DNA from: NORP309 sp045107085
Lineage (GTDB): Bacteria; Pseudomonadota; Gammaproteobacteria; Xanthomonadales; Marinicellaceae
Reading direction: 5' to 3'
Length of the DNA: 32,621 nt
Assembly (NCBI GenBank): GCA_045107085.1
Contig: JBGCFT010000039.1
Span: forward strand, 1-32,621
The position numbers and the translations under genes are program-made. Positions 8,512-16,664 of this stretch are shown in pieces. The notes beneath the pieces are model-generated. The model saw only the letters and a program-made list of their open reading frames with translations. It was not told the origin of the DNA and did not search any database. Within the stretch, counting starts at the first letter, position 1. Each line of letters begins with the position of its first letter.

Positions 8512-8680
8512 TTATTGATACCAAATCTTAGTATGTATTGAGATTATTTAATTTAAGCTTAATCTAACAACTTATACAGCGAATTTTTAAATATTGTTGA
8601 ATTTTGATAGGTAGTTCTCATAAATATCATGAGCGCAAATGTTAATCATATTATTATATCTGAGCTTTTATAACAGAAAT

Positions 8681-8716
8681 AAAAAAGCCAGTTGCACCGG
8701 GAGGTGTAACTGGCTT
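8681..8716 (-). terminator. Rho-independent terminator of the candidate small RNA
   Basis: Stem arms 8703-8716 and 8685-8698, tetraloop 8699-8702, followed on the minus strand by a run of six T (8681-8686, partly within the stem foot). One mismatch in 14 pairs. The plus strand has no T-run after the hairpin, so the terminator acts on minus-strand transcripts only. Confidence 0.8.
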
Positions 8717-8803
8717 AACGCACAACCGTGGAGTTGTGCAATCCCACTAAAATAGCTACAGTCGAGGCTTTGACCAGACCTGCGTCGTAGCTTTTACCCA
8801 CGA
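8681..8803 (-). ncRNA. Candidate small RNA with three hairpins and intrinsic terminator
   Basis: The intergenic block is far more structured than its surroundings. Read on the minus strand it gives three consecutive hairpins. H1 pairs 8787-8796 with 8748-8759 (UAAAAGCUAC with GUAGCUAUUUUA, one bulge), enclosing a large loop. H2 is GCACAAC-uccacg-GUUGUGC (8739-8733 with 8726-8720). H3 is a 14-bp stem with one mismatch (8716-8703 with 8698-8685) and loop UCCC, followed by six U: a textbook rho-independent terminator. A TATAAT at 8810-8815 lies just upstream. The H3 apex reads CCUCCC and the H2 loop UCC, resembling C-rich anti-Shine-Dalgarno loops of trans-acting small RNAs. I do not recognise an Rfam family. 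It could instead be a leader or attenuator for the sulfotransferase gene 170 bases downstream. Confidence 0.6.
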
Positions 8804-8809
8804 GTATTA

Positions 8810-8852
8810 ATTATAGGCGATATTTTTAGAAATTTGTGTGCAAATTTGCACA
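8810..8852 (-). promoter_or_regulatory. Promoter with CRP-like palindrome at about -41.5
   Basis: The -10 is a perfect TATAAT (minus strand, 8815-8810), which puts the transcription start near 8803. There is no acceptable -35 at 16-18 bases. Instead a perfect 16-bp palindrome TGTGCAAATTTGCACA occupies 8837-8852, centred at about -41.5. That is the class II position used by CRP/FNR-type activators, which replace the -35 contact. The sequence resembles the CRP site TGTGA-N6-TCACA with C/G in place of A/T at the fifth position of each half. Activation by a CRP-family protein is inferred. Confidence 0.5.
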
Positions 8853-8893
8853 AGTAGGGTTTGAATTGTTAACAAATGTTACAAGCTGATTTA

Positions 8894-10267
8894 TCACTCC
8901 CAAAACCATTGAAAAACCCTAGCTGAATACAGTAGGTGGTTAGGAACTATATGATAAAACATCAAAGCTAAAATTGTATGAGACAATGCAAGTGGCATAA
9001 TACGCCTGTATTTTAAATAACCATAAGACCACAATAATCCAGCAAAAAATGTGGCTAAAAATAATACCATTGAAGGCAAATGAAAAACAGCAAAAACCGC
9101 AGCCGCAAGCAAAGCAGAAAGCCATTGGTTATTTGTTCGTTTAAAAAAAACTTTGTCTGCTAAAACATAACCCAATATTATTTGCTGAAGAATTGCCCAT
9201 AAAAAATAAAAAGGGAACATTTTAAATGTAGAATAATTAGGCAATTGAAACAAAGACATAAATCCTAAAGCAGTCAAACTAAGACCTAATATTACAGCAT
9301 AAGAATTTTTAAAATCAGCAATCTTATTTTGATAAAATATTTGTTTTTCTCTTGAATTTTTCTTACAGATAAAAAACACAATTAAAATAAATATAACAAT
9401 TAACAAATAAAAAATAATATTGATAGGAATGATATTGGCATAATTTTCATTAACTTTATGTGGCTTTGACTCGATTAATAGCTGAGTATTTTCAACCCGT
9501 AATACAGAGCCTGGGAAATTATCATTAATAACTTTTTTAACCCACATATAATTCGAAGGAAGCCAGCATGATTCTGATAATTGAAAAACATATAAAGCTG
9601 CAGCACTGACCTCTAAATCAGGTTTATAGATTCCATGACAATCAATCTTTTGGTCTACTGGAATTAATCCTCTTTCATTCATCAATAAAACAACAGAATC
9701 TAATTGAACAGCAGATTTAAGATCATCAAACTGTAATATTAAACTACTGATTTGATTCTGACTACCAGGCCAGCGAAAGTCATGAGACTGATTGCTTTGA
9801 GAGTCGATAGCTAACCAATCAGTATCTAAATCAATGATTTGTTGCTTACCTTTTAATCCAATATTTTTTGAATAATAAAAAACACTGTCATCGTGTGACA
9901 CTTTAATTTGTAACTTTAACTGACCACTTAATAGCTGTGATGACTTTAATTTTAATCGGTTAAAGTGAAGTGCGTTAACTTTTTCACCTGAGAAATTCAG
10001 AGACAATTCAGGGCTTTCACCTGTTTTTGATTGTATACCGTTGATGCTTTCTTGGACTGTCCAATATTTTTGATAGGGTGTCACAATATCAGTCATATCA
10101 GCCTCAAAATTCCAGACATAAGGTGATTCTATTGAGAGATATGTGTTCAACTTACTAACACCTTCTAATTCAACTCTTTGTTTTGTTAATTCCAATACCA
10201 ATACCCAACTCACAATTATCATGCAAATAATAAGAAAAATTGGTTGATATTTAATTTTAAAATTCAT
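8894..10267 (-). CDS. Membrane protein with CPBP (CAAX protease-like) C-terminal domain, altered motif 1
   Basis: The 457-residue protein has an N-terminal membrane helix (about 9-26), a soluble, probably periplasmic region (~30-280) with beta-rich character, a second helix (~283-302), then a multi-helix domain resembling the CPBP/Abi intramembrane metalloprotease family. Motif 2 (FAVFH, His396) and motif 3 (LALSH, His430) are in place. Motif 1, normally EExxxR with catalytic glutamates, reads QQIILG (Gln361-Gln362, Gly366). Family knowledge says the first Glu is needed for proteolysis, so this may be a non-proteolytic member or a subfamily with a different mechanism. The large extracytoplasmic domain fused in front is unusual for CPBP proteins. 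It diverges from the OsmC gene; the small RNA promoter lies just past its stop. Confidence 0.65.
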   Translation of the reverse strand: MNFKIKYQPIFLIICMIIVSWVLVLELTKQRVELEGVSKLNTYLSIESPYVWNFEADMTDIVTPYQKYWTVQESINGIQSKTGESPELSLNFSGEKVNALHFNRLKLKSSQLLSGQLKLQIKVSHDDSVFYYSKNIGLKGKQQIIDLDTDWLAIDSQSNQSHDFRWPGSQNQISSLILQFDDLKSAVQLDSVVLLMNERGLIPVDQKIDCHGIYKPDLEVSAAALYVFQLSESCWLPSNYMWVKKVINDNFPGSVLRVENTQLLIESKPHKVNENYANIIPINIIFYLLIVIFILIVFFICKKNSREKQIFYQNKIADFKNSYAVILGLSLTALGFMSLFQLPNYSTFKMFPFYFLWAILQQIILGYVLADKVFFKRTNNQWLSALLAAAVFAVFHLPSMVLFLATFFAGLLWSYGYLKYRRIMPLALSHTILALMFYHIVPNHLLYSARVFQWFWE

Positions 10268-10356
10268 TAACTTTTTGGTTTATATTGAGGTGATTTACTT
10301 GTGAAATTCGATACAGCGCCTATTATGCCATTATTAAATAAATTGTGGAGAATAAA

Positions 10357-10779
10357 ATGAGCCAAGAAGTCACTGCTCACTGGGTTGAAAATTATACCTT
10401 TGTAGGAAAAACAGAACAACACAAGTCTGTTATTATTGATGCCGCCACCACTGCCGATAGCGAGACAATCGCTCCATCACCAATGGACTTAGTCTTACTC
10501 GGCTTAACGGGATGCGCAGGCATAGATGTCAAACTCATTTTGGGAAAATCTAAGAAATCAATCGACCATCTAGAAGTCAAAGCTATTGCAAAAAGAAGGG
10601 ATGAATTTCCACGTATATTCACAGATATTCATTTACATTTTACAGTTTCGGGAAAAGACATTGATGATAAATCTGTTGCCAGAGCCGTCAAACTTTCAGC
10701 TGAAAAATATTGTTCGGTTTCTGCTATGTTAGAAAAAACAGTCAACATTACCCATGATTACTCTATTAGAGACATTTAA
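10357..10779 (+). CDS. OsmC-family peroxiredoxin-like protein
   Basis: A 140-residue OsmC/Ohr-fold protein that would reduce organic hydroperoxides with a cysteine pair. The two conserved cysteines are visible: one in LTGCAGIDV near residue 49 and one in EKYCSVSAML near 122. The start is set at ATG 10357 because GGAG (10347-10350) lies six bases ahead; an in-frame GTG twelve bases upstream overlaps that ribosome binding site and is rejected. It resembles the YhfA-like branch (short, without the long N-terminal strand region of true OsmC) more than Ohr, though this was judged by eye. It ends directly against the stop of the convergent GST gene. Confidence 0.85.
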   Translation: MSQEVTAHWVENYTFVGKTEQHKSVIIDAATTADSETIAPSPMDLVLLGLTGCAGIDVKLILGKSKKSIDHLEVKAIAKRRDEFPRIFTDIHLHFTVSGKDIDDKSVARAVKLSAEKYCSVSAMLEKTVNITHDYSIRDI

Positions 10780-11454
10780 CTAAGCATAATCATAAGGTCC
10801 ACCTACTTCCAAGGCTTTTTTATAGGTGTCCAATGCGTGTATTTTTTTTACATAAGATTTAATCTTTGGATAGTCATCCATATTAGTGTTTGCCACTGTT
10901 GCCTCTAACGGAAAGCTCATTTGAATATCTGCTCCAGTCATGTTTTTGCCTGCAAACCAAGCATTCTCAGACAAATGATTTTCTATAAACTCTAAATTAT
11001 GTTTAACATTTGGCAAGACATATCCGCCCAATACTTTATTGGCAATGCCTTTAGCTATGGGCTTTATAAAGAAGGGCATAGGTGCGGTCTTAATTTTATC
11101 AAATATCAATTTAAGTAACATTTGTGGCATCAAAGATCCTTCAGAAAAATGCAACCAATAAATATATTGTCGGTATGACTCGGTATTTCGCCTTGGAACC
11201 ATATCTTTTCCATACGCATAAGCCAAATACTCAATAATGGCACCTGATTCTGCTACTGTGATGTGATTTTTTGGCGCATCGTCAGTAATAACAGGAGACT
11301 TACCCAATGGGTGGACTTCGAATAATTCTTGAGGTGCCAATTGCGTTTCTTCGTTACGTTGATAATGTTTGACTTCATATTCAACTCCAATTTCTTCTAA
11401 CATCCATATTATTCTTTGAGAACGAGAGTTATTTAAGTGATGAACCGTTATCAT
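10780..11454 (-). CDS. Glutathione S-transferase
   Basis: A 224-residue cytoplasmic GST. The N-terminal thioredoxin-like domain has NNSRSQRIIWMLEEIGVEYE, where Ser/Arg at positions ~9-12 lies at the glutathione-activating site, and HPLGKSPVITDD with the cis-Pro, followed by AESGAIIEYL, which binds the glutamyl part of glutathione. The C-terminal half is helical (GADIQMSFPLEA near 180). The ATG at 11454 is chosen because the longer open frame upstream has no GST homology and runs into the divergent monooxygenase gene. It probably conjugates electrophiles or reduces peroxides; the substrate is unknown. It abuts OsmC tail-to-tail with no gap, and diverges from alkB across 56 bp that must hold both promoters. 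Confidence 0.9.
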   Translation of the reverse strand: MITVHHLNNSRSQRIIWMLEEIGVEYEVKHYQRNEETQLAPQELFEVHPLGKSPVITDDAPKNHITVAESGAIIEYLAYAYGKDMVPRRNTESYRQYIYWLHFSEGSLMPQMLLKLIFDKIKTAPMPFFIKPIAKGIANKVLGGYVLPNVKHNLEFIENHLSENAWFAGKNMTGADIQMSFPLEATVANTNMDDYPKIKSYVKKIHALDTYKKALEVGGPYDYA

Positions 11455-11510
11455 AATTTGATATCTATATAAATTATGTGTTATCTTATATGAGCTATAG
11501 CTAAGTGTGA

Positions 11511-12614
11511 ATGAGAATGTCAAAAATATACAAAGATAAAAAGAAATATTTGTGGTTACTATCAAGCCTGATGCCTTTGGTTGCATCGCTTGGCCCTTAT
11601 TTATACATACAGACAGGTTTATCATATTTGATATTTGTGCCATTAATAATTATTTATGCTGTTATTCCACTTCTAGATTTAATATTTTCAGAAGACTTAT
11701 CAAATCCACCTGAGGAAGTTGTTCCCTCGCTTGAAAAAAATAATTATTACCGAATCGTTACTTATCTGATGTTGCCGGTACACTTTTTTAGTTTGTACTA
11801 CATTGTGAATTTTATTGTCACTACACCCCTGCCTATCTGGATGGTTGCCACACAAATTATTACCCTGGGCGTTTTTGGTGGTTTAGCGGTAAATTTGGGC
11901 CATGAAATGGGACATAAAAAAAGCAAATTAGACAGAAATTTAGCAAAATTCGCTTTGGCTAGTTCTGGTTATGGTCATTTCAATATAGAACACAATGCGG
12001 GGCACCATAGGGATGTAGCAACACCTAAGGACACAGCCAGTTCTAAATTTGGTGAAAACATATACCGCTTTACTTTAAGAGAGATTCCTGGTGGTTTTAA
12101 AAGAGCATGGAAAATAGAAAATAACAGATTAAATAAGCAAGGAAAAAGTTTCTGGTCAATTGATAATCAAATCCTGCATTCTTATCTGATGACTGCTTGT
12201 ATCTTCTTATTTTTCACTTACACAATGGGATATTATGCCTTAATAATTTTACTGCTTCACTCCCCTATTACTTGGTGGCAACTAACAACAGCCAACTATA
12301 TAGAGCATTATGGATTGTTGAGACAAAAAAATGCTCAAGGAAAATATGAAAGGTGCCAACCTAAACACTCGTGGAATTCAAATCATTTGATGTCCAATTT
12401 GGTTTTGTTCCACCTCCAACGCCATGCTGACCACCATGCCAACCCAAGTAGACACTATCAAAGTTTAAGAGATTTTCCTGAAGCACCACAATTGCCCATG
12501 GGTTACATGGGCATGTTCGTATTGGCCTACATACCACCATTGTGGCGGAAATTTATGGACCCTAAAGTTTTAAAGCTTGCAAATAACAACTTTGACCACA
12601 TAAATAGCCTTTAA
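11511..12614 (+). CDS. alkB: AlkB-type alkane 1-monooxygenase (membrane di-iron)
   Basis: Integral-membrane di-iron enzyme that hydroxylates the terminal carbon of alkanes or related hydrophobic chains, using electrons from rubredoxin. All histidine clusters are seen: HEMGH (131-135), EHNAGHH (160-166), NYIEHYG (262-268, the AlkB signature), and LQRHADHH (302-309). Hydrophobic segments at ~13-58, 83-128 and 225-250 fit six helices. At 367 residues it lies within the family's ~370-410 range. The start could be ATG 11511 or 11517; neither has a strong Shine-Dalgarno sequence. No rubredoxin, rubredoxin reductase or alcohol dehydrogenase lies nearby, so partners must be encoded elsewhere. It is followed after 25 bp by a glutathione peroxidase, probably on the same transcript. 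The NYxEHYG signature separates it from fatty-acid desaturases. Confidence 0.92.
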   Translation: MRMSKIYKDKKKYLWLLSSLMPLVASLGPYLYIQTGLSYLIFVPLIIIYAVIPLLDLIFSEDLSNPPEEVVPSLEKNNYYRIVTYLMLPVHFFSLYYIVNFIVTTPLPIWMVATQIITLGVFGGLAVNLGHEMGHKKSKLDRNLAKFALASSGYGHFNIEHNAGHHRDVATPKDTASSKFGENIYRFTLREIPGGFKRAWKIENNRLNKQGKSFWSIDNQILHSYLMTACIFLFFTYTMGYYALIILLLHSPITWWQLTTANYIEHYGLLRQKNAQGKYERCQPKHSWNSNHLMSNLVLFHLQRHADHHANPSRHYQSLRDFPEAPQLPMGYMGMFVLAYIPPLWRKFMDPKVLKLANNNFDHINSL

Positions 12615-12639
12615 CAATAGAGCGATTTAGGAATTTACT

Positions 12640-13122
12640 ATGAGCAATTTTCACGATTTTAAAGCCAAAACAATCACTGGCGAAGAAGTTTCGATGCAGG
12701 ACTATAAAGATGATGTTGTATTAGTAGTTAATACAGCAAGCAAATGTGGCCTGACTCCTCAGTTCGAGGGTTTACAAAAACTTCATGAAGAATACAAAGA
12801 AGAGGGATTAAAAATTTTAGGATTCCCTTGTAACCAGTTTGCAGGACAAGATCCTGGTAGTAATGATGAGATTGCTGATTTTTGTCTCAAAAATTATGGT
12901 GTAGATTTTACCATGTTTGATAAAGTAGATGTCAATGGTAAAGAAGCCCATCCAATCTTTAATTATTTGAAAGATGAATTAGGTGGCACTTTAGGAAAAA
13001 AAATCAAATGGAATTTCACCAAATTTTTAATTGGCAAAGATGGTCAACCCATCAAACGATTTGCCCCCACAAAAAAACCCAAAGACATTGAAAAACACAT
13101 TCAAAATGCCCTAAAAAGTTAA
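12640..13122 (+). CDS. Glutathione peroxidase-family thiol peroxidase
   Basis: A 160-residue Cys-type GPx that reduces hydrogen peroxide and organic or lipid hydroperoxides, in most bacteria using thioredoxin rather than glutathione. The catalytic tetrad is visible: peroxidatic Cys36 in NTASKCGLTPQ, Gln70 in NQFAGQ, and Trp-Asn in KWNFTKF. Cys82 in the DEIADFCLKNYG region is in the place of the resolving cysteine of two-Cys GPx proteins. There is no signal peptide. TAGGA lies about nine bases before the ATG. The close spacing to alkB suggests it protects against lipid peroxides arising around the monooxygenase (inference). Confidence 0.93.
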   Translation: MSNFHDFKAKTITGEEVSMQDYKDDVVLVVNTASKCGLTPQFEGLQKLHEEYKEEGLKILGFPCNQFAGQDPGSNDEIADFCLKNYGVDFTMFDKVDVNGKEAHPIFNYLKDELGGTLGKKIKWNFTKFLIGKDGQPIKRFAPTKKPKDIEKHIQNALKS

Positions 13123-13139
13123 TTCGTTTACGGTTGGCT

Positions 13140-13164
13140 AAAGGCAGATTCTATATCTGCCTTT
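13140..13164. terminator. Hairpin after glutathione peroxidase gene
   Basis: AAAGGCAGA (13140-13148) pairs perfectly with TCTGCCTTT (13156-13164) around a 7-base loop. The symmetrical A and T ends make it a possible bidirectional terminator, but the T-run beyond the stem is missing on the plus strand, so termination may be weak. Confidence 0.45.
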
Positions 13165-13223
13165 GAATCACTGAAATTCAACACAACATTAACGGTTTTT
13201 AAAACCTTTGTGTACTTTTGATA

Positions 13224-13229
13224 TATAAT
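13224..13229 (+). promoter_or_regulatory. Candidate -10 of the first C25 peptidase gene
   Basis: TATAAT lies 29 bases ahead of the start codon, preceded by TGA in TGATATATAAT, which could serve as an extended -10. No clear -35 is seen. The message would have a short leader, and no Shine-Dalgarno sequence is present before the ATG. Confidence 0.3.
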
Positions 13230-13257
13230 AATTCAACTTTAATTTTTAAAATCACTT

Positions 13258-15759
13258 ATGCGTTTTACATTAACATTTTCATTGCTTTTTTTTGCTAACT
13301 ACTGCCTTTCAAATAATTATATTATCAGAACACAAGATAGTGGTTTTTATCAATTAAATCATTCAGAAGTCAATAAACTCGAACTCAACAAGTCAAACCC
13401 TTCTTTGGGCAGTTTTGAAATCACCAATAAAGAGGGCAATACTCCTTACTTTTTTAAGTCTGGAAAATCAAAACTTAAATCGCAAGACAGTGCTATATTT
13501 TTTGCTGATTCACTGACGGGTGAATTTACAAAACAACACCATTTAGATGATCTTCAAGGTTTTTTGGTGTCAGCTTCTGATAAAAATTTAAAAACCAGAG
13601 ATTGGTTTTATAAAAATAATACATTCAAAAAACTACCTGCATGTGAAAAGGTTTTTGCCAGTGACCATTATGAAGTAAACAAGTACCTCATCAGAGTAAA
13701 CACCAACGAATACAAAAAAACACCAGAGTTATGGTATTGGAAACAGTTGAGTTATTTATTAAAAGAAGGTTTTTCTGTTCCCATCAATGTTGATAGAGCC
13801 AGTAGTTTGGATGATATTTATTTTTCTGCAACATTCCGAAGTAGAAACATAGACAGAAGAGCAAGAGAGGTTCCAGATCATCAAGTTGACATATTGATTA
13901 ATGGAACAGTCTTCTCAACATTAAAATGGGATGGAAAAATACAGATCAAAAGTGATCGCTTGAAAATACCCACTGAATTACTTCAACCTGAAAATAATAT
14001 CATTACCTTTAATGTTCCTAAAAGGCTGGTTGATAAAAAAGCCATTGTCGATGCTTCAATGTTAGATTACTTTAAAATTGATTATGCAATTAAGCCAAAG
14101 GAAATCAATGATTCAGATGCTTTATACAGCGGCACAAACTGCAAAGTTGCATTGGAAAAAAATCAATTTGCCTACTCAAAGCTCAATAAAAGGTTTTCTA
14201 ATAAATACGTCAACCTAAAACCTGATTCTCAAGTTCATATAGGCCATACTGAAAATTTACGTTCACCTGAAGTGTCAATTCAATCACAAATTAACGTGGA
14301 TTTAGCTGACATAGAATATTTAATGATTGCACACCCTTCATTTACACAATCTGCTCAAGTATTAGCTGATTTCTACAATAATAAAGGTTTAAAAACTAAA
14401 ATTATTGATACGGAACAAATCTATCAAAGATATTCTTATGGCGTTAGGGAACTTCATGCCTTAAAAGATATCATTAAAGAAACCCACACATTAGGTAATG
14501 GCAAATTAAAATACGTATTAATGGTTGGAGACTCTAGTTGGGACTGGAGAGATAATGGAGAAAGCAACAAATACGGTAATTGGGCCAATAGAAATGATAT
14601 CTCAACTCGGATTTATACTAATTTCCCTCATCAAAGAAATTATACCAGCGAATATATTAATCGTGATTTTGTTCCCACCGGCCAATACCATTCACCTGAG
14701 GGTCATTCGGCCAGTGACAATTGGTTTGTCTCAATCATTCCCGAAGAAAATATGAAAAATAAGGAAGATTATATTCCAGATCTTGCTATTGGAAGGTTTC
14801 CAGTCTCTTCGAATGAAGAGCTTGATGCCATGATAAACAAAACCATTAACTATACAATCAATAATCAAGTCGGACCATGGAAAAGTCGGGTATTGTGGAT
14901 TGCAAATGCAGATGTCTATTATCAAAGAACCAGTGTAAACAATGCCAAAGTGATTGAAAAACATGGAGTCGTTGCTAGCAATATCTTTCCACAAAAAATG
15001 GATGACAATGCTCTAGAAGTCCAAGAGACTGTTTCAAATTCTTTTGATGAAGGAAACTTAGTGGTGCATTTTATAGGACATGGGGGTAAAAGTATTTGGC
15101 AAATTGGCCCAGCTGACCTGAATAAAAACAGAGACATGTTTAATCTTGATCATATTAGCGCCTTGAATAATTCTGAACGTTTGCCATTTGTCATGAGTAT
15201 GTCTTGTTACTCAGCCCCATTTGATCACCCTTTTGCAGACTCAATCGGTGAAAAATTTATCAGAGAACCTGATGTTGGTGCCGTTGCAGTTTTGGCTTCT
15301 TCTTGGAGAAATGCACCAGATAGCTTATTTAGTCGTTATGTTTTAGAAAGCTTGTATGACAACCCAAAAGCCAGTGTTGGTGATGCTATATTAGCTGGCA
15401 AAAGACGTTATAGAGGAAGAATCATGGTTGAGATGTACAACCTTCTTGGTGACCCAGCTCTTCGTCTGGCTATTCCTGAGTTAACCATGACCAGTAGCCA
15501 TGAAAACAATCAAATCAACGTTAAAATTGAAGCAAAATCTTTTAACGGCAAAGCCATAATTGAAACCATAGACAAAGATTCAAATGTTTTAACAAATAAG
15601 GAAATTTTAGTCTCTGATTCAAAATTCAGTTTTGAGCTTGATGAAAACAACCCAGAATGTCATATAGGTAAAATTTATGCTTGGGATGCCGATCAAAATA
15701 TTGACGCCATAACCTCATTTACCTGCAACAATGACGAAATCGCACCTGTAACCAATTGA
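13258..15759 (+). CDS. Secreted C25-family (gingipain-like) cysteine peptidase, copy 1
   Basis: An 833-residue protein with an N-terminal signal peptide (about residues 1-18, cut near CLSNN). A ~300-residue N-terminal region is followed by a caspase-like peptidase C25 domain. Catalytic His608 lies in HFIGHGGKSIW and Cys650 in VMSMSCYSAPFDHP, the His-Gly then Cys order of gingipains. GRFPVSS and LLGDPALRL, recurrent in C25 domains, flank the core. The C-terminal ~80 residues form a beta-rich tail with a cysteine pair around YAWDADQNIDA that may form a disulfide. There is no type IX sorting domain, so secretion after Sec export is by another route or the enzyme stays periplasmic or surface-associated. 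No Shine-Dalgarno sequence precedes the ATG. A close paralogue lies at 17636. Confidence 0.88.
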   Translation: MRFTLTFSLLFFANYCLSNNYIIRTQDSGFYQLNHSEVNKLELNKSNPSLGSFEITNKEGNTPYFFKSGKSKLKSQDSAIFFADSLTGEFTKQHHLDDLQGFLVSASDKNLKTRDWFYKNNTFKKLPACEKVFASDHYEVNKYLIRVNTNEYKKTPELWYWKQLSYLLKEGFSVPINVDRASSLDDIYFSATFRSRNIDRRAREVPDHQVDILINGTVFSTLKWDGKIQIKSDRLKIPTELLQPENNIITFNVPKRLVDKKAIVDASMLDYFKIDYAIKPKEINDSDALYSGTNCKVALEKNQFAYSKLNKRFSNKYVNLKPDSQVHIGHTENLRSPEVSIQSQINVDLADIEYLMIAHPSFTQSAQVLADFYNNKGLKTKIIDTEQIYQRYSYGVRELHALKDIIKETHTLGNGKLKYVLMVGDSSWDWRDNGESNKYGNWANRNDISTRIYTNFPHQRNYTSEYINRDFVPTGQYHSPEGHSASDNWFVSIIPEENMKNKEDYIPDLAIGRFPVSSNEELDAMINKTINYTINNQVGPWKSRVLWIANADVYYQRTSVNNAKVIEKHGVVASNIFPQKMDDNALEVQETVSNSFDEGNLVVHFIGHGGKSIWQIGPADLNKNRDMFNLDHISALNNSERLPFVMSMSCYSAPFDHPFADSIGEKFIREPDVGAVAVLASSWRNAPDSLFSRYVLESLYDNPKASVGDAILAGKRRYRGRIMVEMYNLLGDPALRLAIPELTMTSSHENNQINVKIEAKSFNGKAIIETIDKDSNVLTNKEILVSDSKFSFELDENNPECHIGKIYAWDADQNIDAITSFTCNNDEIAPVTN

Positions 15760-15779
15760 TAGAAATGAGAGAGATAAAT

Positions 15780-16664
15780 CTAAGATAAAGTTTTCCATAA
15801 ATAGAAATTAAAATACGATTCCCAACCTGAAAAAGGCTTGAATATCATATCTATGGTCTGGTTATTCGGTTTTTTTTCTGTGCCATACAAATTGTGTAAT
15901 GCAGAGCTCAAACCTGTATCGCCATATGCTATACAGGACATATTTCTTAAAGATTTCATAGAAACATAATTGGCAGTCCATGGACCAATGCCTTTTATGG
16001 CTAATAGTTTTTCCATTTGCTGATTCTTTGTCATTTTTAATAAATCTGTTTTAACAAACTCTCCATCACAAAAAGCCCGAGCAATGTTTTGGGTATAGGC
16101 TATTTTTTGTTTAGAAAATTGCATACCGACTAAATCTTGAGTCGCCGCATTGACTAAAACTTCCGGAGTCGGAAAACAATAATAATCATTGCCTTTGTAT
16201 TGAATTTTATCTCCATATTCATGAACCAAACGGGATTTAATTTTATGCGCAAAGGTTAAATTAATTTGTTGCCCTATAACGCACCAACACAAAGCTTCAA
16301 AAAGGTCAACTATACCCATTAATCGTAAACCATAATATTTATTTGGAAAATCTTGTGTTATTTTGTCTTTATTAAGCAAATAATAAAATTGTGAAATATC
16401 TCTACTCACATCAAACCAGTCATCAACATAGTCTCTTATTTCACATATATCTGTATCTGTCACCTCAGAATTTGATGAAACAATCAAAAATGCAGCATCA
16501 GATTCTACTTGGATAAGCATTAATCCAGATGACAATCGAATCAGTCTTAGAACACTTGTTTTATTGACTTGATACAAACATTCATCATAACCGCGATCAA
16601 GAAAATTTAAACACGCATCAAATCTAAAATGATTGGGCTGTTTAATTTTGAGTATTTTCTTCAT
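15780..16664 (-). CDS. alkA: DNA-3-methyladenine glycosylase II (AlkA-type)
   Basis: Base-excision glycosylase of the helix-hairpin-helix superfamily that removes alkylated purines and pyrimidines from DNA. Using ATG 16664 gives 294 residues. A longer frame with a TTG start at 16673 is possible, but ATG 16664 forms an ATGA overlap with the stop of the upstream gene. Features counted from that ATG: an N-terminal beta domain, QQINLTFAHKIKSRL near 132-146 typical of AlkA, the HhH LLAIKGIGPWTANYV near 220-234, the catalytic Asp in AYGDTGL near 249, and the trailing FSGWESYFNFYLW that closes the fold. It is probably translated together with the ATP-grasp gene upstream. No Ada-type regulator is adjacent. 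Confidence 0.9.
   Translation of the reverse strand: MKKILKIKQPNHFRFDACLNFLDRGYDECLYQVNKTSVLRLIRLSSGLMLIQVESDAAFLIVSSNSEVTDTDICEIRDYVDDWFDVSRDISQFYYLLNKDKITQDFPNKYYGLRLMGIVDLFEALCWCVIGQQINLTFAHKIKSRLVHEYGDKIQYKGNDYYCFPTPEVLVNAATQDLVGMQFSKQKIAYTQNIARAFCDGEFVKTDLLKMTKNQQMEKLLAIKGIGPWTANYVSMKSLRNMSCIAYGDTGLSSALHNLYGTEKKPNNQTIDMIFKPFSGWESYFNFYLWKTLS

Noticed and set aside
8748..8803. Possible cyclic di-GMP (GEMM) riboswitch because of GACGCA and CAAAGCC segments
   Set aside because: The two segments are separated by an extra eight bases, and the GAAA tetraloop and second helix of the GEMM consensus are not found, so the resemblance is too weak.
11455..11643. N-terminal extension of the GST frame
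   Set aside because: The extra 63 residues have no GST homology, overlap the divergent monooxygenase gene, and a good start with the family's usual N-terminus lies at 11454.
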